The notes under the pieces were generated by a model that was given only the letters and a program-made list of their open reading frames with translations, ran no database searches and was not told the origin of the DNA. DNA of 64,000 nt from Persicaria tinctoria. Lineage: Eukaryota; Streptophyta; Magnoliopsida; Caryophyllales; Polygonaceae. The stretch is from positions 18,107,314 to 18,171,313 of the forward strand of contig JBANSL010000003.1 of the NCBI GenBank assembly GCA_037127255.1, given 5' to 3'. Position numbers and translations under genes: made by a program. Positions 1 to 12,339 of this stretch are shown piece after piece (position 1 is the first letter of the stretch; the number at the start of each line of letters is the position of its first letter).

Positions 1-877
1 ATTATTTAGTACTCCGTATTATAATTAGAAAACAATCTTGATAGATAGTAGTGTCTATCTGTCTAAGATCTTATCTATCTATACACGATACACCATCTTA
101 CCTTCCATATTTAGTACAACTTTTGCATCCGAGTTTCTATAATAATGAATTAGATTGATGGTCTCTCTAACCTACCGTCTTCCCATGCCATTCTCCCCAA
201 AAATCAATCACAACTTTCCTCCTCCTTTCGGCTGCAATTCCCTTTCTATTCCTTTGAAGAAGAGACCGAACACAAGGTCGCAGAAAGCCTTGCTAACTCA
301 GGGTACGTTTCTATGTCTCTCACGCGCTATCTTATCCACCAACCTCTCCTATCAAAACGTCTACACCGCCACCGTCTTCTCACTCTCATACAAGGCTTTT
401 TTCCAATCCGGCCAACAGCGGCTTTCAATTCTTGACCTAAACGGAAAAACGCAAGAAGATATATATAGTAGTTGTGCCTTGTGGAGATCGGTCTAACATA
501 ATCAATTGTGTTTTGATCGATCAGGATACATTAATTCCCTCCACAGCTAATATCTATATATTCAATTCTTGCCCTGATCAGACGAGGATTTTTGTTTTCG
601 TTCAGGCCAGCAACTGAGAGCTACTCTTGGCCGGACTGAAAGAAAGCCCTCTTCTGAGAGAGAGAGAAGATGGTGGCAGTCGAGGAGGATATCAAGAAGA
701 TGCCGTACCAATGTGACTTTTATCATCGTCAATGGTGATAACGGGCACTATCTGCTGATTCTAATCTTCATCACATGGAATGTACATTTGACAGTGGTTC
801 TTTCTTTATGTAATGTTGTTACTTCATATCCAGCTTTATACAAATTTCCTTGAAAAGAAATGCCTTGTACATGTGTA
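1..877. other. Left intergenic region, no gene recognised
   Basis: No recognisable protein is encoded here. The stretch starts with AT-rich, MITE-like sequence. A TATA-like run (ATATATATAG) lies near 460-470, followed by a GA-rich leader at about 640-669 and a 22-codon ORF at 670-738 on the plus strand (begins MVAVEEDIKK). That arrangement could be the start of a small transcript or a remnant exon, but nothing identifies it. The right part should also hold the 3' untranslated region of the minus-strand F-box gene, whose stop codon is at 878-880. Confidence 0.4.
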
Positions 878-3607
878 TCATCTCTCAATTTGTTGGCTCC
901 ATGTTTTTGGGTCTGTTTCAACCTGAACCAAAAAGCACACTTGTTCAGTTAGACAAGGGCCCAATGATTCTAGACAACTGATTTTTAAGTTGAAACTTTG
1001 TTTGCAAAAATGGCGAGGAAGAAAATTCTTACATGGGGTTGAAACGCCTTGTTGCGCCACTGAAACGTACAGCCACGAGACAGCATATGGTCAAGAACAG
1101 TTTGAGAAAGCAACGGTTTGAAAGCTGTATGAAGCTTCACTTTCTTCAGCCCTCCACAAGCCAACAGTGCAGCTGTCAAGCCATTTGGAGTTAACCCCAT
1201 AAGGTGCAAGATGGTCACGTTGAGCAGCCTGCGTATGCTCGCTAGAGCTAGTAACCCAACATCTGTAACTGAACAGTAAGACAAGTTGATCTGGACAAGA
1301 GGATAGCACAAAATTCTTGATGTTAGACGGGGTGTGGTTCTTGTTTTCTTCAGGAATCGCGCATTCAACTTTAGAAGGTACTGAATAAAGTACCTGTTTC
1401 AGGTTTTGTGAGTAATGGGCAAGGGAAATCATCCCTGAATCATCGATATTGAAGCACTTCTTCAAGTCTAGCACAAGAAGTTGCCTGCATCCAGCAGCAA
1501 TGGCAGTCAGACCTTCAGATGTGATTGAGATACATCCTCTCATCTCAAGTGCTTTCAGCCTTGAACACTTGGACAACGATATCAGAGATGAATCGCTAAC
1601 TTTATCACAGTATGCTATGTTGATAAACTCTAGAGCAGGGCATCCACTAGCAATTGACTCGATCCCTTTGTCTGTTATGCCCATAGCCCTATCAGGAAGA
1701 GTTGGAAAAATACAATTTAAAGATCAAATAATTTCTCTTGTATAATGGAAGTATAAGATAGATAAAAATCACTGTTAAACTGAAGAAAGAACAACTCCTA
1801 ACCTGTACAAGTCAATTTCTGTAAGCCTTGTACAACTCATACCAACATGTTTTAGCCCTTCATCAGTAATGTTAAGGCATATGCCTAACTTTAAGCTGGT
1901 AAGCCTGGAACATCTGGAAATAGACTTCAAACCTGCAGTACAGTGGAAGTAAAAGCGAAGGCGTTTAGATTTCAGAATCTATATTGAATCCTCTGATGGA
2001 AAAACAGATGCCTAATGAGTAAGCGAAGATGGTTAGAAGCGAACCTTCATCATCCAAATCATTATCCGTGACATCCAACTCCTCTAAGAAGCAACACCCA
2101 TGTCCAATAGAGTGAAAAGCTTGCTTACAGACAAGCTCACACGATTCCATTCTTAATGAGGTGAGCAAACGACACGAACTTGTTATGCAGTCAATCGAGG
2201 CAGATGTGATCTTCCGACAGCATGTAATGTCCAGCTTTCTCAGCTCCTTGTGCTTGCTAACAAGCGAGAAGATATCCTCATCAGTGACTCCTAAACACAT
2301 GCTCAGGCTTATCTCCTTAAGGGAGATGCAACAAGTACTAACGGCTTCCACGGAAGAACAAGCGACTATGCAACCATCTAACTTGACACACTGAATATTG
2401 GCAAAACTCTGAAAAGATTTTGCCACTTCAACAGTAACCTAAATCACCAGAAAATACCAACATTTAGAAAAAAAGGCCCCCCAAAATTGAGTTATATTTC
2501 GAACTTTTAATGCTCAGACTCACCTTAGAACCATACGCCAAAGAGATGTGGGTTAAGCTCCCAGCTCCCCTGGTCAAACTAGATAGCCCAATGTGACTGA
2601 TATTATGGCAATTGGACAAATCAAGAGCCTGTCAAAGTCGAAGAAAGTCAAGATTCAAGACTACTAAAATTGCATGGTAAGTAGATGTTGAAAACACAAT
2701 CAACATCAATTGACCAAATTTTTGTTTCAGGTAAGAGGCAAATTCCGTACTCTTAATGATTTGCAATCGTGTTTAAGAGTGGAGAGGCCATCATCATCAA
2801 TGCCGAAGCACCCAGCCAGGACCAGATCTTCTAGGTATTGTAGTTGCAGAATTTGTGTGAGGCAGTTTTCTGTGATCTACCAATAGACAAAATCACAAGT
2901 AAAATAATTTGAAGTTTGAATTGAACTATTGAATGATAAATTCACAAGACATTAAATACCGGCAAATAAGAGAGATCCAAGGAACGAAGCTCCTTGCATT
3001 TCAGCGCAACCAATCCAACTCCCAAATCGGTAACATTAACACACCATTTCAAGCTAAGCATCTTCAATCTCTTGCATCCGACGGCAATACACCCAATCCC
3101 TATGTCTGATACGAGCTTACACCTCGCCAGAGACAGCCTCTCGAGCCCCGGGGCCTCCGCGATCGCCGCCGCGGCGGAGTCGGTCAGCTCCGTCGAGTTC
3201 GAAAGGTCAATCTCCGTCAGATTCCTGCATACAGAGACGATAGCAGAGATTCCGGAAGCAGTCACGAACCGAGATCCAGAGAGATTAACAGAGCGGAGGT
3301 CAGGGAGACACGGCACAGCCAGGCTTAGGGACTCATCATCGACGCGGGGACAAAGAGAGAAGTCGAGGCTGGAAACGGCAAGGTAGCGGCGGCGACGGAG
3401 GAGGCGGATCAGGAGGTCGGCGCGGAGCGGGCGGAGAGCACGCCGGTGGCGGGATTCGACGGAGTAGAAGGATTTACAGGCGAGGGAGAACGATTTGAGG
3501 GAGGTGGAGTCGTCGACGAGGCTGTCGAGGATAACGAAGAGGATTTCCTCGGTGAGGACGTCGAAGGGATTCACGGCGGCCATGGATCTCTGAAGCTTTT
3601 GAGACAT
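878..3607 (-). CDS. FBL3: F-box/LRR-repeat protein 3 (FBL3-type), eight coding exons
   Basis: Predicted substrate receptor of an SCF ubiquitin ligase: the F-box binds an ASK/SKP1 adaptor and the leucine-rich repeats bind targets. Exons read on the minus strand: 3607-2960, 2876-2751, 2628-2524, 2438-2045, 1932-1803, 1688-1394, 1290-1033, 922-878. All junctions are GT-AG and keep phase, giving 666 aa; from memory the Arabidopsis FBL3 protein is 665 aa. The F-box spans roughly residues 13-55 (NPFDVLTEEILFVILD onward). The rest is a long series of Cys-containing LRRs, with family-typical segments LDLSYLP, LDITCCRKIT and LACGGLKKVKLH. The last exon is only 14 codons plus stop and ends TWSQQIER, as the family tail does. 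The start at 3607 is chosen because the upstream in-frame ATG (3868) would add 87 residues unlike the family; the ATG at 3583 is an alternative. No frameshift or stop breaks the model. Confidence 0.92.
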
Positions 3608-4080
3608 CAGCAATGGCGGATTCTCCGATCGGACAACGGAATATGGAGAAAAAACAGGGAAACACCTTTTGCAGGTTCTCGGAGCGATGGGGATAGGTAG
3701 GAGAACTGAAATAGTCCGGGGAGAATAAAAATGTGAGATTACAATTTTGCCCTCGATGTACTCGGAAAATGACGGAAAAGGTGTAGGGGAGACAGAAAAA
3801 GAACGGAGGGGTAAAATGGGGAAAGGGAAAGAAGACCAGGTGGGGAAGTGATTATTCAGGGAAGTCAAGAAGTGAGGAAGAAAGATGTGCGGAAGGACGA
3901 TTCAAAGTGGTACGGGATCGTAGTCCACCATACTTTGTACCTGCCCCTTTATTTTATTAATATATATTGTCCCCTGGCTCAGTGCTCACCCTCCACCTCA
4001 CGCGCTTCACATCTACGCTCCAACTCTATTCAGTATTCACTAATCACTATTCAGTTCGTTTGTTTGGGTGAGAATGAGTG
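3608..4080 (-). promoter_or_regulatory. 5' leader and proximal promoter of the F-box gene
   Basis: Sequence upstream of the start at 3607. Close to the gene it is pyrimidine-rich on the coding strand, as plant leaders often are. A TATA-like AT run on the minus strand lies near 3957-3970, about 350 bases before the ATG. The reading frame stays open upstream to an ATG at 3868. Assignment as promoter rests on position and the TATA-like run only. Confidence 0.35.
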
Positions 4081-4867
4081 AATGAGGGCGGATTTGCCGT
4101 TACACTAGTCTTATGAGAGCAACCCAAACAACTTTGGTGAAAAATCTTTAAAATAGATATTAAGCTCGTGTTTGGCAAATTGAGGGTTTTTTTAGGAGTT
4201 TGAGTTTTTTTAGGAGTTAGAGTTTATTTGGTGTATTATGGAGGTGTGGGAGGTGGAGTTTTTTTTAAATAACCTTTAAAAAAACCTAATTGGTGTTTGA
4301 TGGATATAAAGGGTTGAAGATATATTTATAGGCAAAATGACTTTAATGTCCTCATTTTTATTTGTTCATCCCCATCACCCTTGAATTGGTAAATAAAGAG
4401 CGGCCATTCCGGGGTTCGAACCGGAGACCTATGACTATTCATCCCCATCACCCTCACGCGTTGAAAACCCTAGGTCGGGTCTACTGGCCGTTGCCTCCTC
4501 CTCCTTCTCCCGAATCCTTCTCCTCCTCCTTCTAAGCTTCTGGCCGGCGACGCTTCCTAGCCGCCGAACTGATGATGAACTGAAGAACAACGACGCTTCT
4601 GGCCATCTCCTGGCCACCGACGATTCCACCGCCACCTCCTTCTTCCCCCAAATCCTCCTCCTCCTTCTGAGCTTCTGGCTCCCTCAATCCCCTTCAATTG
4701 CAGCAAGATTTGATGAATTAAATCTCTAATTGATTCAAATCACAGTCTCAAGATGATGAACTGAAGATGAACGGAGCAGAACTGATGGCGGCGGAGGCGC
4801 CATCTCCTGGCCGCCGACGCTTCCTCCGCCAATAACCTGATCGTCGGCGCCGCACTCAAACCGCCTA
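4081..4867. repeat. Degenerate repeat flank interrupted by a solo LTR
   Basis: AT-rich sequence with GTTTGG-type segments at 4150-4330, then a CT-rich stretch (4440-4860) with repeated TCCTCCTTCT and CGACGCTTCC words. Similar low-complexity words resume to the right of the solo LTR (8089-8400), and GTTTGGCAA near 4170 faces CCAAACGC near 8345. This suggests one older mobile element split by the LTR insertion. A B-box-like GGTTCGAACC lies near 4412. No coding sequence is recognised. Confidence 0.35.
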
Positions 4868-4872
4868 TCGCT

Positions 4873-7800
4873 TGTAACGGCCCAAAATTATGATTTCCGG
4901 GTTACGTTTCAAGGGATAAAACCCCTTGTTCGGATCTTGCAATCCAGGTACGGGTCGAGGTTTCAAACTCGTTTAAGGTTAGTAGAAAGAGGGATTTCAA
5001 ACCCTAAAAACATCGAAGTGCCATTGGGTACCCTTAATCTGTCCTAAGACTATGTCGTGGAATCCATTTCAAACGGAAGTAAAGCGGAAGCAAGGTGAAG
5101 ATACAAGTGTCACGGCAGAGCCGGGTCAAAACCAAATCATAAGGGGGTGATTACCATTTATAACGAATTATAGAATTAGCCAAGTTCTTCGATTCGCAAA
5201 AAGGGAACCCCGTCATATAGACATCGAGCACTCAAATCTGCAGAAAATACCTTTAAAAGAAGAACGGGGAAAGGAGTCAGATCGAGCCACTCATGCGGGA
5301 CCGGCAGTCCTCGCTGAGGCCACATAGTATGTGATATACCTAATAAAGATGCTATAATGCAGTACGAAAGTCAAACACACTAGCATGCTCCTAGTCATAA
5401 TAATGTGTAAAAATACTGTAAAGGGCCCAAGACAATGTCAAATGGCATATCCCTCTCCTACCTCCACCCCCTTCCGATAGGGTGGAGACTGGCCAGCTCG
5501 TGAATGCATTCCATCATAATCGGGGGCCACGCATGCCTAACCCGCTCCACAATAAAGCCCGCAGACATCTCATAATACAAGGAAGTTCATGACTCGATTG
5601 ACTCAGGGTACCCGATGAGGCTGGGCTACCCTATGACCCTAGCAAAGACTCTAGGACTATCACAGATAACGGTCGTTCTGTTTCAAACGCATAAAGTAAG
5701 CAGATGCTCATTCAATTAGTGCAACCTAAATAGGATACTACATGACATGCTTTTATTATGAATGCAAAACCTAACATAAAATGCAACAACATGCATGAAT
5801 GTCCAACCTGAGTAAGCCCCCTAGGGAACTTACCTGAAAATGCAGAACAACAGGATAATACAAGCAAGGGCCCAAACGCAAGTCCAACGCAATCCAACCG
5901 CAATACACACCTATCATCAATCCATTTCCATAAGCTATGGAACCAACATTCTCACACACACGAACCCGAGTTCTCAATATCCTTAAAACCAATCGACGAT
6001 AAAACCATTTTTTTCAAAACCTTTCCGATACGATCAACATCAACTAAAATCATTCTTCAAATAAAACCCATTGAAAAAATCGTACTTAGCCAAATCCCGC
6101 CATTAAACCTTAAAATCAATATCTCAAAATCATATTATAGAAATAATTCCGGCATTTTATTTTCAAAACCTTGACTTTACTGTTTCAAGTAACTTAAGAC
6201 ATTTGTTAAACATTCCCAAAATAGGTCCATCTTTATAAACCCCATTTATAAATCAACATCGACAAATCGCTTTAAAATTCCTAAACTCACATTTTTAAAC
6301 AACATAAAATGCATAGACCAAATAATATAATAATAATAATAAGCTAACAACAATAAAATACTCATCATAATATATAACCATATTATATATCAACATAATA
6401 TAAATAACCACATATATACTTAAATCAAATACATAACCACAACCCAAAATAAATAACCCAGCAAATGAAGAAGGAAAGCCCAAACTTGATCCAATCAAAA
6501 GGAAAGAAAGAAAGGAAGGCCCGGATCCGGACTTGAGCCCATCAGGACGAAGGAGCAAGACCCGCCCCAAGCAGAAGCCCCAACCCGGAATTAAAAGAAG
6601 AACCCGGATCCGATAGAAAAGGGTAACCGGATCTGAAACCCTCCCCAACAAAAGACCCATTACTAAAATGATATAACCCGGATAGAAATTGGATCCGGCC
6701 CAAGAATTAGGCCAAGTCGGCCTGTCTTCAACCTAAAGACGAACAGAGCTATGAGCAACGGAGAGAAAAGAGGGAGGGAATAAAGCGGCCATCGCCGGTC
6801 ACCTCGCTCTCCCGCTCTCGTCCTCATCGGACAACTCAAAGGGAAGAGGAACGGAATCACACAGAGAAAACGAAAACGAAGGGCGAGGGTGGAGTTTGAG
6901 TGCTCACCGAAAGGAGGTTCGAATTCATCGGAGGTGCGCCGGAGGCAAGATCGGACCCATTGGAGTCGGGAATCGAACGAGATCGCCTGGGTCGACAACA
7001 GCAGGTAAGCTTTTATCGAGTTTGAGAGAGAAATAAAGGGTGGGAGGGCTTAACATCTTCGAATCGGGAAACCAGGGCTCACAAGAGGGGGAAAGGGATC
7101 GACGGAGGTGCTGCCGGCGGCTCCTGGGTTCACTGCTCCTGGTCCAGCGGTCGGAGTGGTGCTGCTGTCGCTTGGAAACGGAGGAGAAGGAAGAAGCTGT
7201 TGGCGATGCTCAGAACGGAGGCTGCTGGTGGTGCTTTCTGCCCAGACGGAGGGGAGAGAGGTGACGTTGGTGCTCGGTGAGGCCCGAGGGCGCTCAGCCT
7301 CTCCTCGGAAAACAGGGCCAATGCCCGGTGGTGCTCAGAAGGTGTCCGGACAGTGGTGACGCAGCAAAAGAAGGGAGATGGGAGGTGGTGCTGGTAGAAT
7401 CAACAACAAAGAGGGTTGTTCTCGGGGTTAAAGGGGGACGGAAGAAGTGAAGAAAGGGGTGTGGGTGAATCTGTTTGAATCAGATTTGAAGGGGAGGGGA
7501 GGAGCTGAGCTTTTGTGGTTCTGCAAACCAGAGTACAAGAAAGGGAGAGAGGGGTACCTTTTGTGGGTTTATGGTGAAAGCACAAAACAACAAAATGCAA
7601 GCTGGGAATTGCAGGTAAGGAGATGAGTGTTATAGGGGGGAATTGCACATAAAGAAAGGGCAATATGCAAGCTGTGTCCTAGGGGAAGAACATAAGAATC
7701 TTTCCTCAAACATTTTCCGAGAGAGAGAGAAAGGGAAGAAAATAAGGGATGACATGGTCCCACTCAAAGAATTCAAAATAGCGGAATAGACTCGAAATCC

Positions 7801-8083
7801 GCTCGCCCGACAAATCCCGACTAAACTCAAAACGACTTTCAAATTTCCAAATCTGAGTTTAATAAGAACTCCAAACATTATTTTTCAATTTTCGGTATAT
7901 AAAAGTAGAGTATAACATATATTAAATTTCCAATTAAATAATGTCGGAACTCGTTTTAGAATATTTAAAATAAAACCAATAGCTCAAGGACGGAAATTCC
8001 AAACCTCTCAAATATCAGAAATCGGAATGATTATAAATCACTACTTTAATAATTTAATATTATAAAATTTCCCAGTCTTTACA
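4873..8083 (-). mobile_element. Solo LTR, 3.2-kb-LTR family, TSD TCGCT
   Basis: The sequence begins TGTAACGGCC and ends AGTCTTTACA. It is flanked on both sides by TCGCT (4868-4872 and 8084-8088), a perfect 5-bp target-site duplication. Read on the minus strand it starts TGTAAAGACTGGG and ends GGGCCGTTACA, the termini of the LTRs at 35726 and 43800. Its 3211-bp length is also close to those LTRs (about 3164). Conserved internal blocks include the CTGGCCAGTCTCCACCC region (near 5480-5500 here, near 38245 there). No primer site or second LTR adjoins it, so it is a solo LTR left by LTR-LTR recombination. The short ORFs inside are not recognisable proteins. Confidence 0.9.
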
Positions 8084-8088
8084 TCGCT

Positions 8089-10054
8089 GGCTTGCAGAAT
8101 CCGCAGACGAGGACTTCAGGCCGAGGAAGAACAACGACGATTGATGGTGGCGGAGGTGAACTGAAGAAGAACGAGGTGAAGATGAATAGAAGAAGAATGA
8201 CGATTGATGGTGGCGGGGTAAATTGGAAAAAACTCCCCAGAAAAATAACCTCAAACTCCATAATCTACCTCCCCCAAGGTTATGGAATCATGGAAAATAA
8301 CCTGCAACTTGAACTCCTTGAAGCCTCTCCGAAACCTGCTACCAAACGCTGGATGAAGAGTTTAAATTTTTTTGAAACCTGATGAAACCTTCTATCAAAA
8401 ACGGCCTAAAATATCAAAATCTCTATAAAAAATTCACTCTAACTCCAATAGTTTTTCTATTTTACAGATTTGTACATTTATTAAAGACAATAATAAACAA
8501 ATGCATTTATTAAAGATATTTAATTCTACATTTCTAAAAAATTAATTCTAACATTTAGCCTCACATTTGTTGGTGAACTATTATATGTTACCCATCCTCT
8601 TGCACGCCATATTAATTTTTTATTATTATTATATTCTCATGTGATATTTTTTAAAAACAAAATCTACTGATAAATTTGATATTTATTTTTTAAATGGTAT
8701 TAATATTAAATTTAGATTGTTACTATAAAAGTTATCATAAAATTGGATAAAATATTATTCAAACTTAATCTTATTATTTTAAATTAGTTAATATATATTT
8801 TTATTATAAATTAGATTGGTGATTGATCATATATAATTAATTAATTAAATTAATTAACTAATAAGGCTTAATTTATAATTTATAAAAATAAATCATTCCA
8901 ATATGAGTTATGAGTTCAAGAGAACATTTTTTGAAGTGAAAATTTTATAGACTAATTTTTTAATGTGAATTTTATAGCATTAAATTGGATGAAATTAGTT
9001 GTGTTGTTTTATTTATAAAAGTTAACATAGAATTATGATGTTTTGTTCTATCTATGTTGATTTAAAATAATTAATTTATATATTATATCAAATCATATCA
9101 ATATTTTTAATTAATTTTTAAAAATAATTATATTTTTATTACTAGTAATTAAGTATGAAATTTTTTTTTTCTATATTATGGGTGAAAATGTGGGGTTGTA
9201 TCATTAAATTATATATAGGGACAAGTGAACATTAAATTATAGAGATCAACTTTCTTCCTCCAAATTTAGAAAGTTTTTCCCTCTCTCCATCAATTTCTCT
9301 ATTTTAGAGATGAGTTTAGAGAAGCCGTTGGGTAGAAAAAATGGTCATTTTCTCTAAAATCTCCATTTTTCTCTATTTTAGAGAAGTTGTTGGGCTTGCT
9401 CCGACCTGCTTGTTTTTGTGCAATTGGTTAGTAAATTATACTCCCCCGTTCCAAAATAGATGTACTTTTGCTTTTCATCACACTCTTTCAGGAATGAGAA
9501 ACTCTATAAAATATTATTTTTAATTAATTTTTTTATATAATTTGATACTTATTAAAATAATATTTTATAGAGTTTTTCACTCCTTAAAAAACGTGCCCAA
9601 AAGTAAAAGGACATGTATTTTGGAACGGATGTAGTATTTTATTATATGGATATATTTATTTTTTAATTAAATTATGAAAGTGGAAAATTTTACTTGAAAT
9701 TTCTTTATAAAAGCTTTAATTAATGTGACTCTAAACTAAATAAAGATTAATTTTATTTAATAACTTTCAATTAATATTTTAAAAATAAAAAAAATTAAAG
9801 CACATGTCTTTTAGTTATGTAGTATTAAATAAAAATATTTAGTTTGTTAGTGAATAACATTAATATAAAAGATATTTTTATTCAATTTATATCTTTTTCT
9901 ATTAATTAAGGCAATTCCAAATTTAATTAAATAAAATAAAAATTGTGTTATTATGTGATAGTGAATAACATTTATAGTTTGATTATTTATACACGATTAC
10001 ACGGTAAAGTGAATTTTAGGCCAAAGTGAATAATACATATTGCAAAATACAATT
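8089..10054. other. AT-rich intergenic stretch
   Basis: To about 8400 this appears to be the right half of the element split by the solo LTR. Beyond that it is strongly AT-rich with no recognisable gene. It includes the imperfect repeat TTTCTCTATTTTAGAGA near 9293-9385 and the Stowaway-like MITE listed separately. Confidence 0.5.
9441..9634. mobile_element. Stowaway-like MITE
   Basis: A 194-bp element bounded by TA on both sides (9439-9440 and 9635-9636). The left end, CTCCCCCGTTCCAAAATA, is matched in inverted orientation by the right end TATTTTGGAACGGATGTAG. The terminal sequence and TA duplication are typical of Stowaway (Tc1/mariner-derived) MITEs. There is no coding capacity. Confidence 0.8.
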
Positions 10055-10564
10055 TGTTGTGATGTGTGGATGAATGTCCCACATCGAAAAACACGGAACT
10101 CTGAGCATTGCATATAAGTCAGTGGACCACTCCTTCTATTGCCAATTGGTTTTAGGATGAAACCCCGCTGGTCTTGTGTGCTCGGCTCGAGTGCGCATAT
10201 GCACTCGGACGTGTGGACCCCCCACGTTATATGGCCTACCCGGATTTATCATGGTATCAGAGTGGTGCGGTCCGGGATAGTTGCACTTGAGGGGGCGTCA
10301 AGTGCAACTGGGCTAGCCGGCCTTAAGGCAAGACGTCAAGTGCAACTGACTTATATTGCGAGGCCAGACAGTTGCACTTGAGAGGGCGTGTTGTGATGTG
10401 TGGATGATTGTCCCACATCGAAAAACACGGAACCCCGAGCCTTACATATAACTTTCCAATTGGTTTTAGGATGGAACCCCGCTGGTCTTGTGTGCTCGGC
10501 TCAGGTGTGCATATGCGCTCAGACGTGTGGATCCCCACGTTATATGACCCACCAGAATTTATCA
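10055..10564 (+). mobile_element. TRIM (miniature LTR retrotransposon)
   Basis: Two direct repeats, 10055-10251 and 10389-10564, start TGTTGTGATGTGTGGATGA and end TTTATCA. Directly after the first repeat lies TGGTATCAGAG (10252-10262), the usual primer-binding site matching the 3' end of initiator tRNA-Met. Just before the second lies the purine tract CTTGAGAGGGCG. The 137-bp interior has no coding room, so the element must be mobilised in trans. The second repeat is about 20 bp shorter. No clean 5-bp TSD was found, so the outer borders may be off by a few bases. Confidence 0.85.
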
Positions 10565-11379
10565 AGTGCTTACATGACATTTTGTTTGTAGGTCACGTGT
10601 ACGAGTTTACATGCCTGTGATTATGTGAATGTTACTAAATTATATTCACTTGTTTTATTATTTAAGCATGCTTTCTTAAGAGATAAAAATTATATAAAAG
10701 ATCTATTTTATAATTTTTTTAACAATTTCGTAGTTACTATTGATAAGTACGAACCTATTATTTTTTTAAAAAAAATATGGATATTTTATATAGTTTTTGA
10801 CACTATTTTAAAAAATTAATAAAAAGTTAATATTTTATAGATTTTTTTACTCCTTGAAATACGTGCAATAAAGTCAAACGAATTTGAGACGGGATTATTA
10901 ATGACGTTCCTAATTTTTTTATATAATGACGATAACCCATCTTTGGCGGTAAACCCTAGGCATGTGATCTAGTCGGTAAGAGCCACACACGTAAATTGGC
11001 GTGCGGCTATCGACTAGACTCAATGGTAAGAATCAATGGTAAAAAGTAAAGTGAAACTTGATTTTTCACCCAAGAGAAAGGGTGGAGGAAATGATCGAAC
11101 ACGGGACTCCCATTAACCCTCCCCCTCCCCCATCATTACCATTGAGCCACCCCATTAGGGGTTTAATGGTGTTCCTTTTAGAGAGTGTTTGGCAGGGAAA
11201 AGGTATAGATTGTTGAGTTTTTTTTAATAAAAAAAAAACACAAGAACACAATATATTCTGGTGTTTGGCAGAGGAAAGGTGGAGGTGAACGGGGTGGGAG
11301 AAAGCCAATAACACCACCCAGGGGAGCAAGATTATCGGGTTTCCAAGCAAATGACGTCGTCTCCTTCTCATATTACCCT
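10565..11379. other. Intergenic, no gene seen
   Basis: AT-rich to about 10920. Then comes a stretch with tRNA-like words (GATCTAGTCGGTAAGAG near 10968 and ATGATCGAACACGGGAC near 11091) that may be a decayed SINE. GTGTTTGGCAG occurs twice (near 11185 and 11260). No open reading frame resembles a known protein. Confidence 0.4.
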
Positions 11380-11514
11380 CAAACTGTAAGATCACGAGAT
11401 TGATTGTAATATTCTCCTTGAGGGTTTCCATTCATTGATAAACATATATATAGGTTACAAAGGTATTGGGCCTTTGGACCCACTATACATGAGGAGACCT
11501 ATGTAATCTATCAA

Positions 11515-12077
11515 ACCCCCGCAGTCGAAACTGAAGGGGGTTGTACAGTGAGACTGGAACGAAAATCAATAAACAACTGTCTAGGTAAACCCTTGGTGAA
11601 TATATCAGCGTACTGATAAGAGGACGGGAGATGTAGAACGCGGACATGTCCAATGGCAATCTTGTCCCTGACGAAGTGAAGATCAAGCTTGTGCTTCGTG
11701 CGTTGATGCTGGACTAAGTTGCTAACCAGATAGACGGCGGAGACGTTGTCAGTGTAAACCAGAGTGGCCTTCTGAAGAGGGCAACGGAGCTCAAGCAGGA
11801 GATTGCGGAGCCAAGAGCACTCAGAGACAACGTTGGCAACACCCTTGTACTCGGCCTCAGCGCTGGAGCGAGACACGACAGACTGACGCTTGACTGACCA
11901 CGAGACAAGGGTGTCGTTGAGGAAGACACAGTAACCAGACGTGGAGCGACGTGTGTCAGGACAACCACCATAATCCGCATCAGTGTAAGCAACAAGATCA
12001 AGCTTAGAGGAAGGAGTGATCGTGGTGCTGAGCTCGAGGGAAGGGGCGAAACTCTTTGGAGGCGGGAGGTGGCCGTG
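11515..12077 (-). pseudogene. Copia RNase H domain and polyprotein C-terminus
   Basis: Continuation of the same polyprotein on the far side of the SINE-like insertion. The minus strand reads LVAYTDADYGGCPD, then RSTSGYCVFL, SRSSAEAEYKGVA, the TKHKLDLHFVRD segment and DIFTKGLP. These are the normal C-terminal landmarks of a Ty1/copia RNase H. The frame ends by the purine tract of the 3' LTR. This part has no internal stop, but it is cut off from its reverse transcriptase. Confidence 0.85.
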
Positions 12078-12330
12078 GCCCCTCCGGGCGGAAAAAAATT
12101 AATGTTATATGTAAAAAATTTGTTATTACATTTAGGAGTAAAAGGGTATTTTAACACCTAATTTCTCTAGCTTAGTTGGTAAATAGGAGGTATTTTAATC
12201 CACAAATCAATGGTTCAAACTCACTATTAATTTTTTAGGACAATAATTTTAAAAGTTGGTGTGAATGTGATATAAAAATCCCGAATATTTTTTTGGCCCC
12301 CACGAATATATAGCTCAGGTCCCGCCACTG
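12078..12330 (+). mobile_element. SINE-like insertion with A and B boxes
   Basis: About 250 bp interrupts the copia coding sequence: copia codons resume on each side (GTLE before it, HLPPPKSFAPSLEL after it on the minus strand). The plus strand has an A-box match TAGCTTAGTTGG (12168-12179) and a B-box-like GGTTCAAACTCAC (12212-12224) at tRNA spacing. The outer ends, GGCCCCTCC and CCCGCCACTG, are unusual for a SINE and no TSD is evident. It could be a tRNA-derived SINE or a small DNA element carrying a tRNA-like segment. Confidence 0.5.
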
Positions 12331-12339
12331 CTCGAGGGT

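Noticed and set aside
1449..1745. Plus-strand frame of 98 codons
   Set aside because: It lies antisense to exon 6 of the F-box gene and is a shadow of that coding sequence.
4405..4430. Possible tRNA gene (GGTTCGAACC)
   Set aside because: Only a B-box-like word is present; no tRNA cloverleaf, A box or anticodon arm could be placed.
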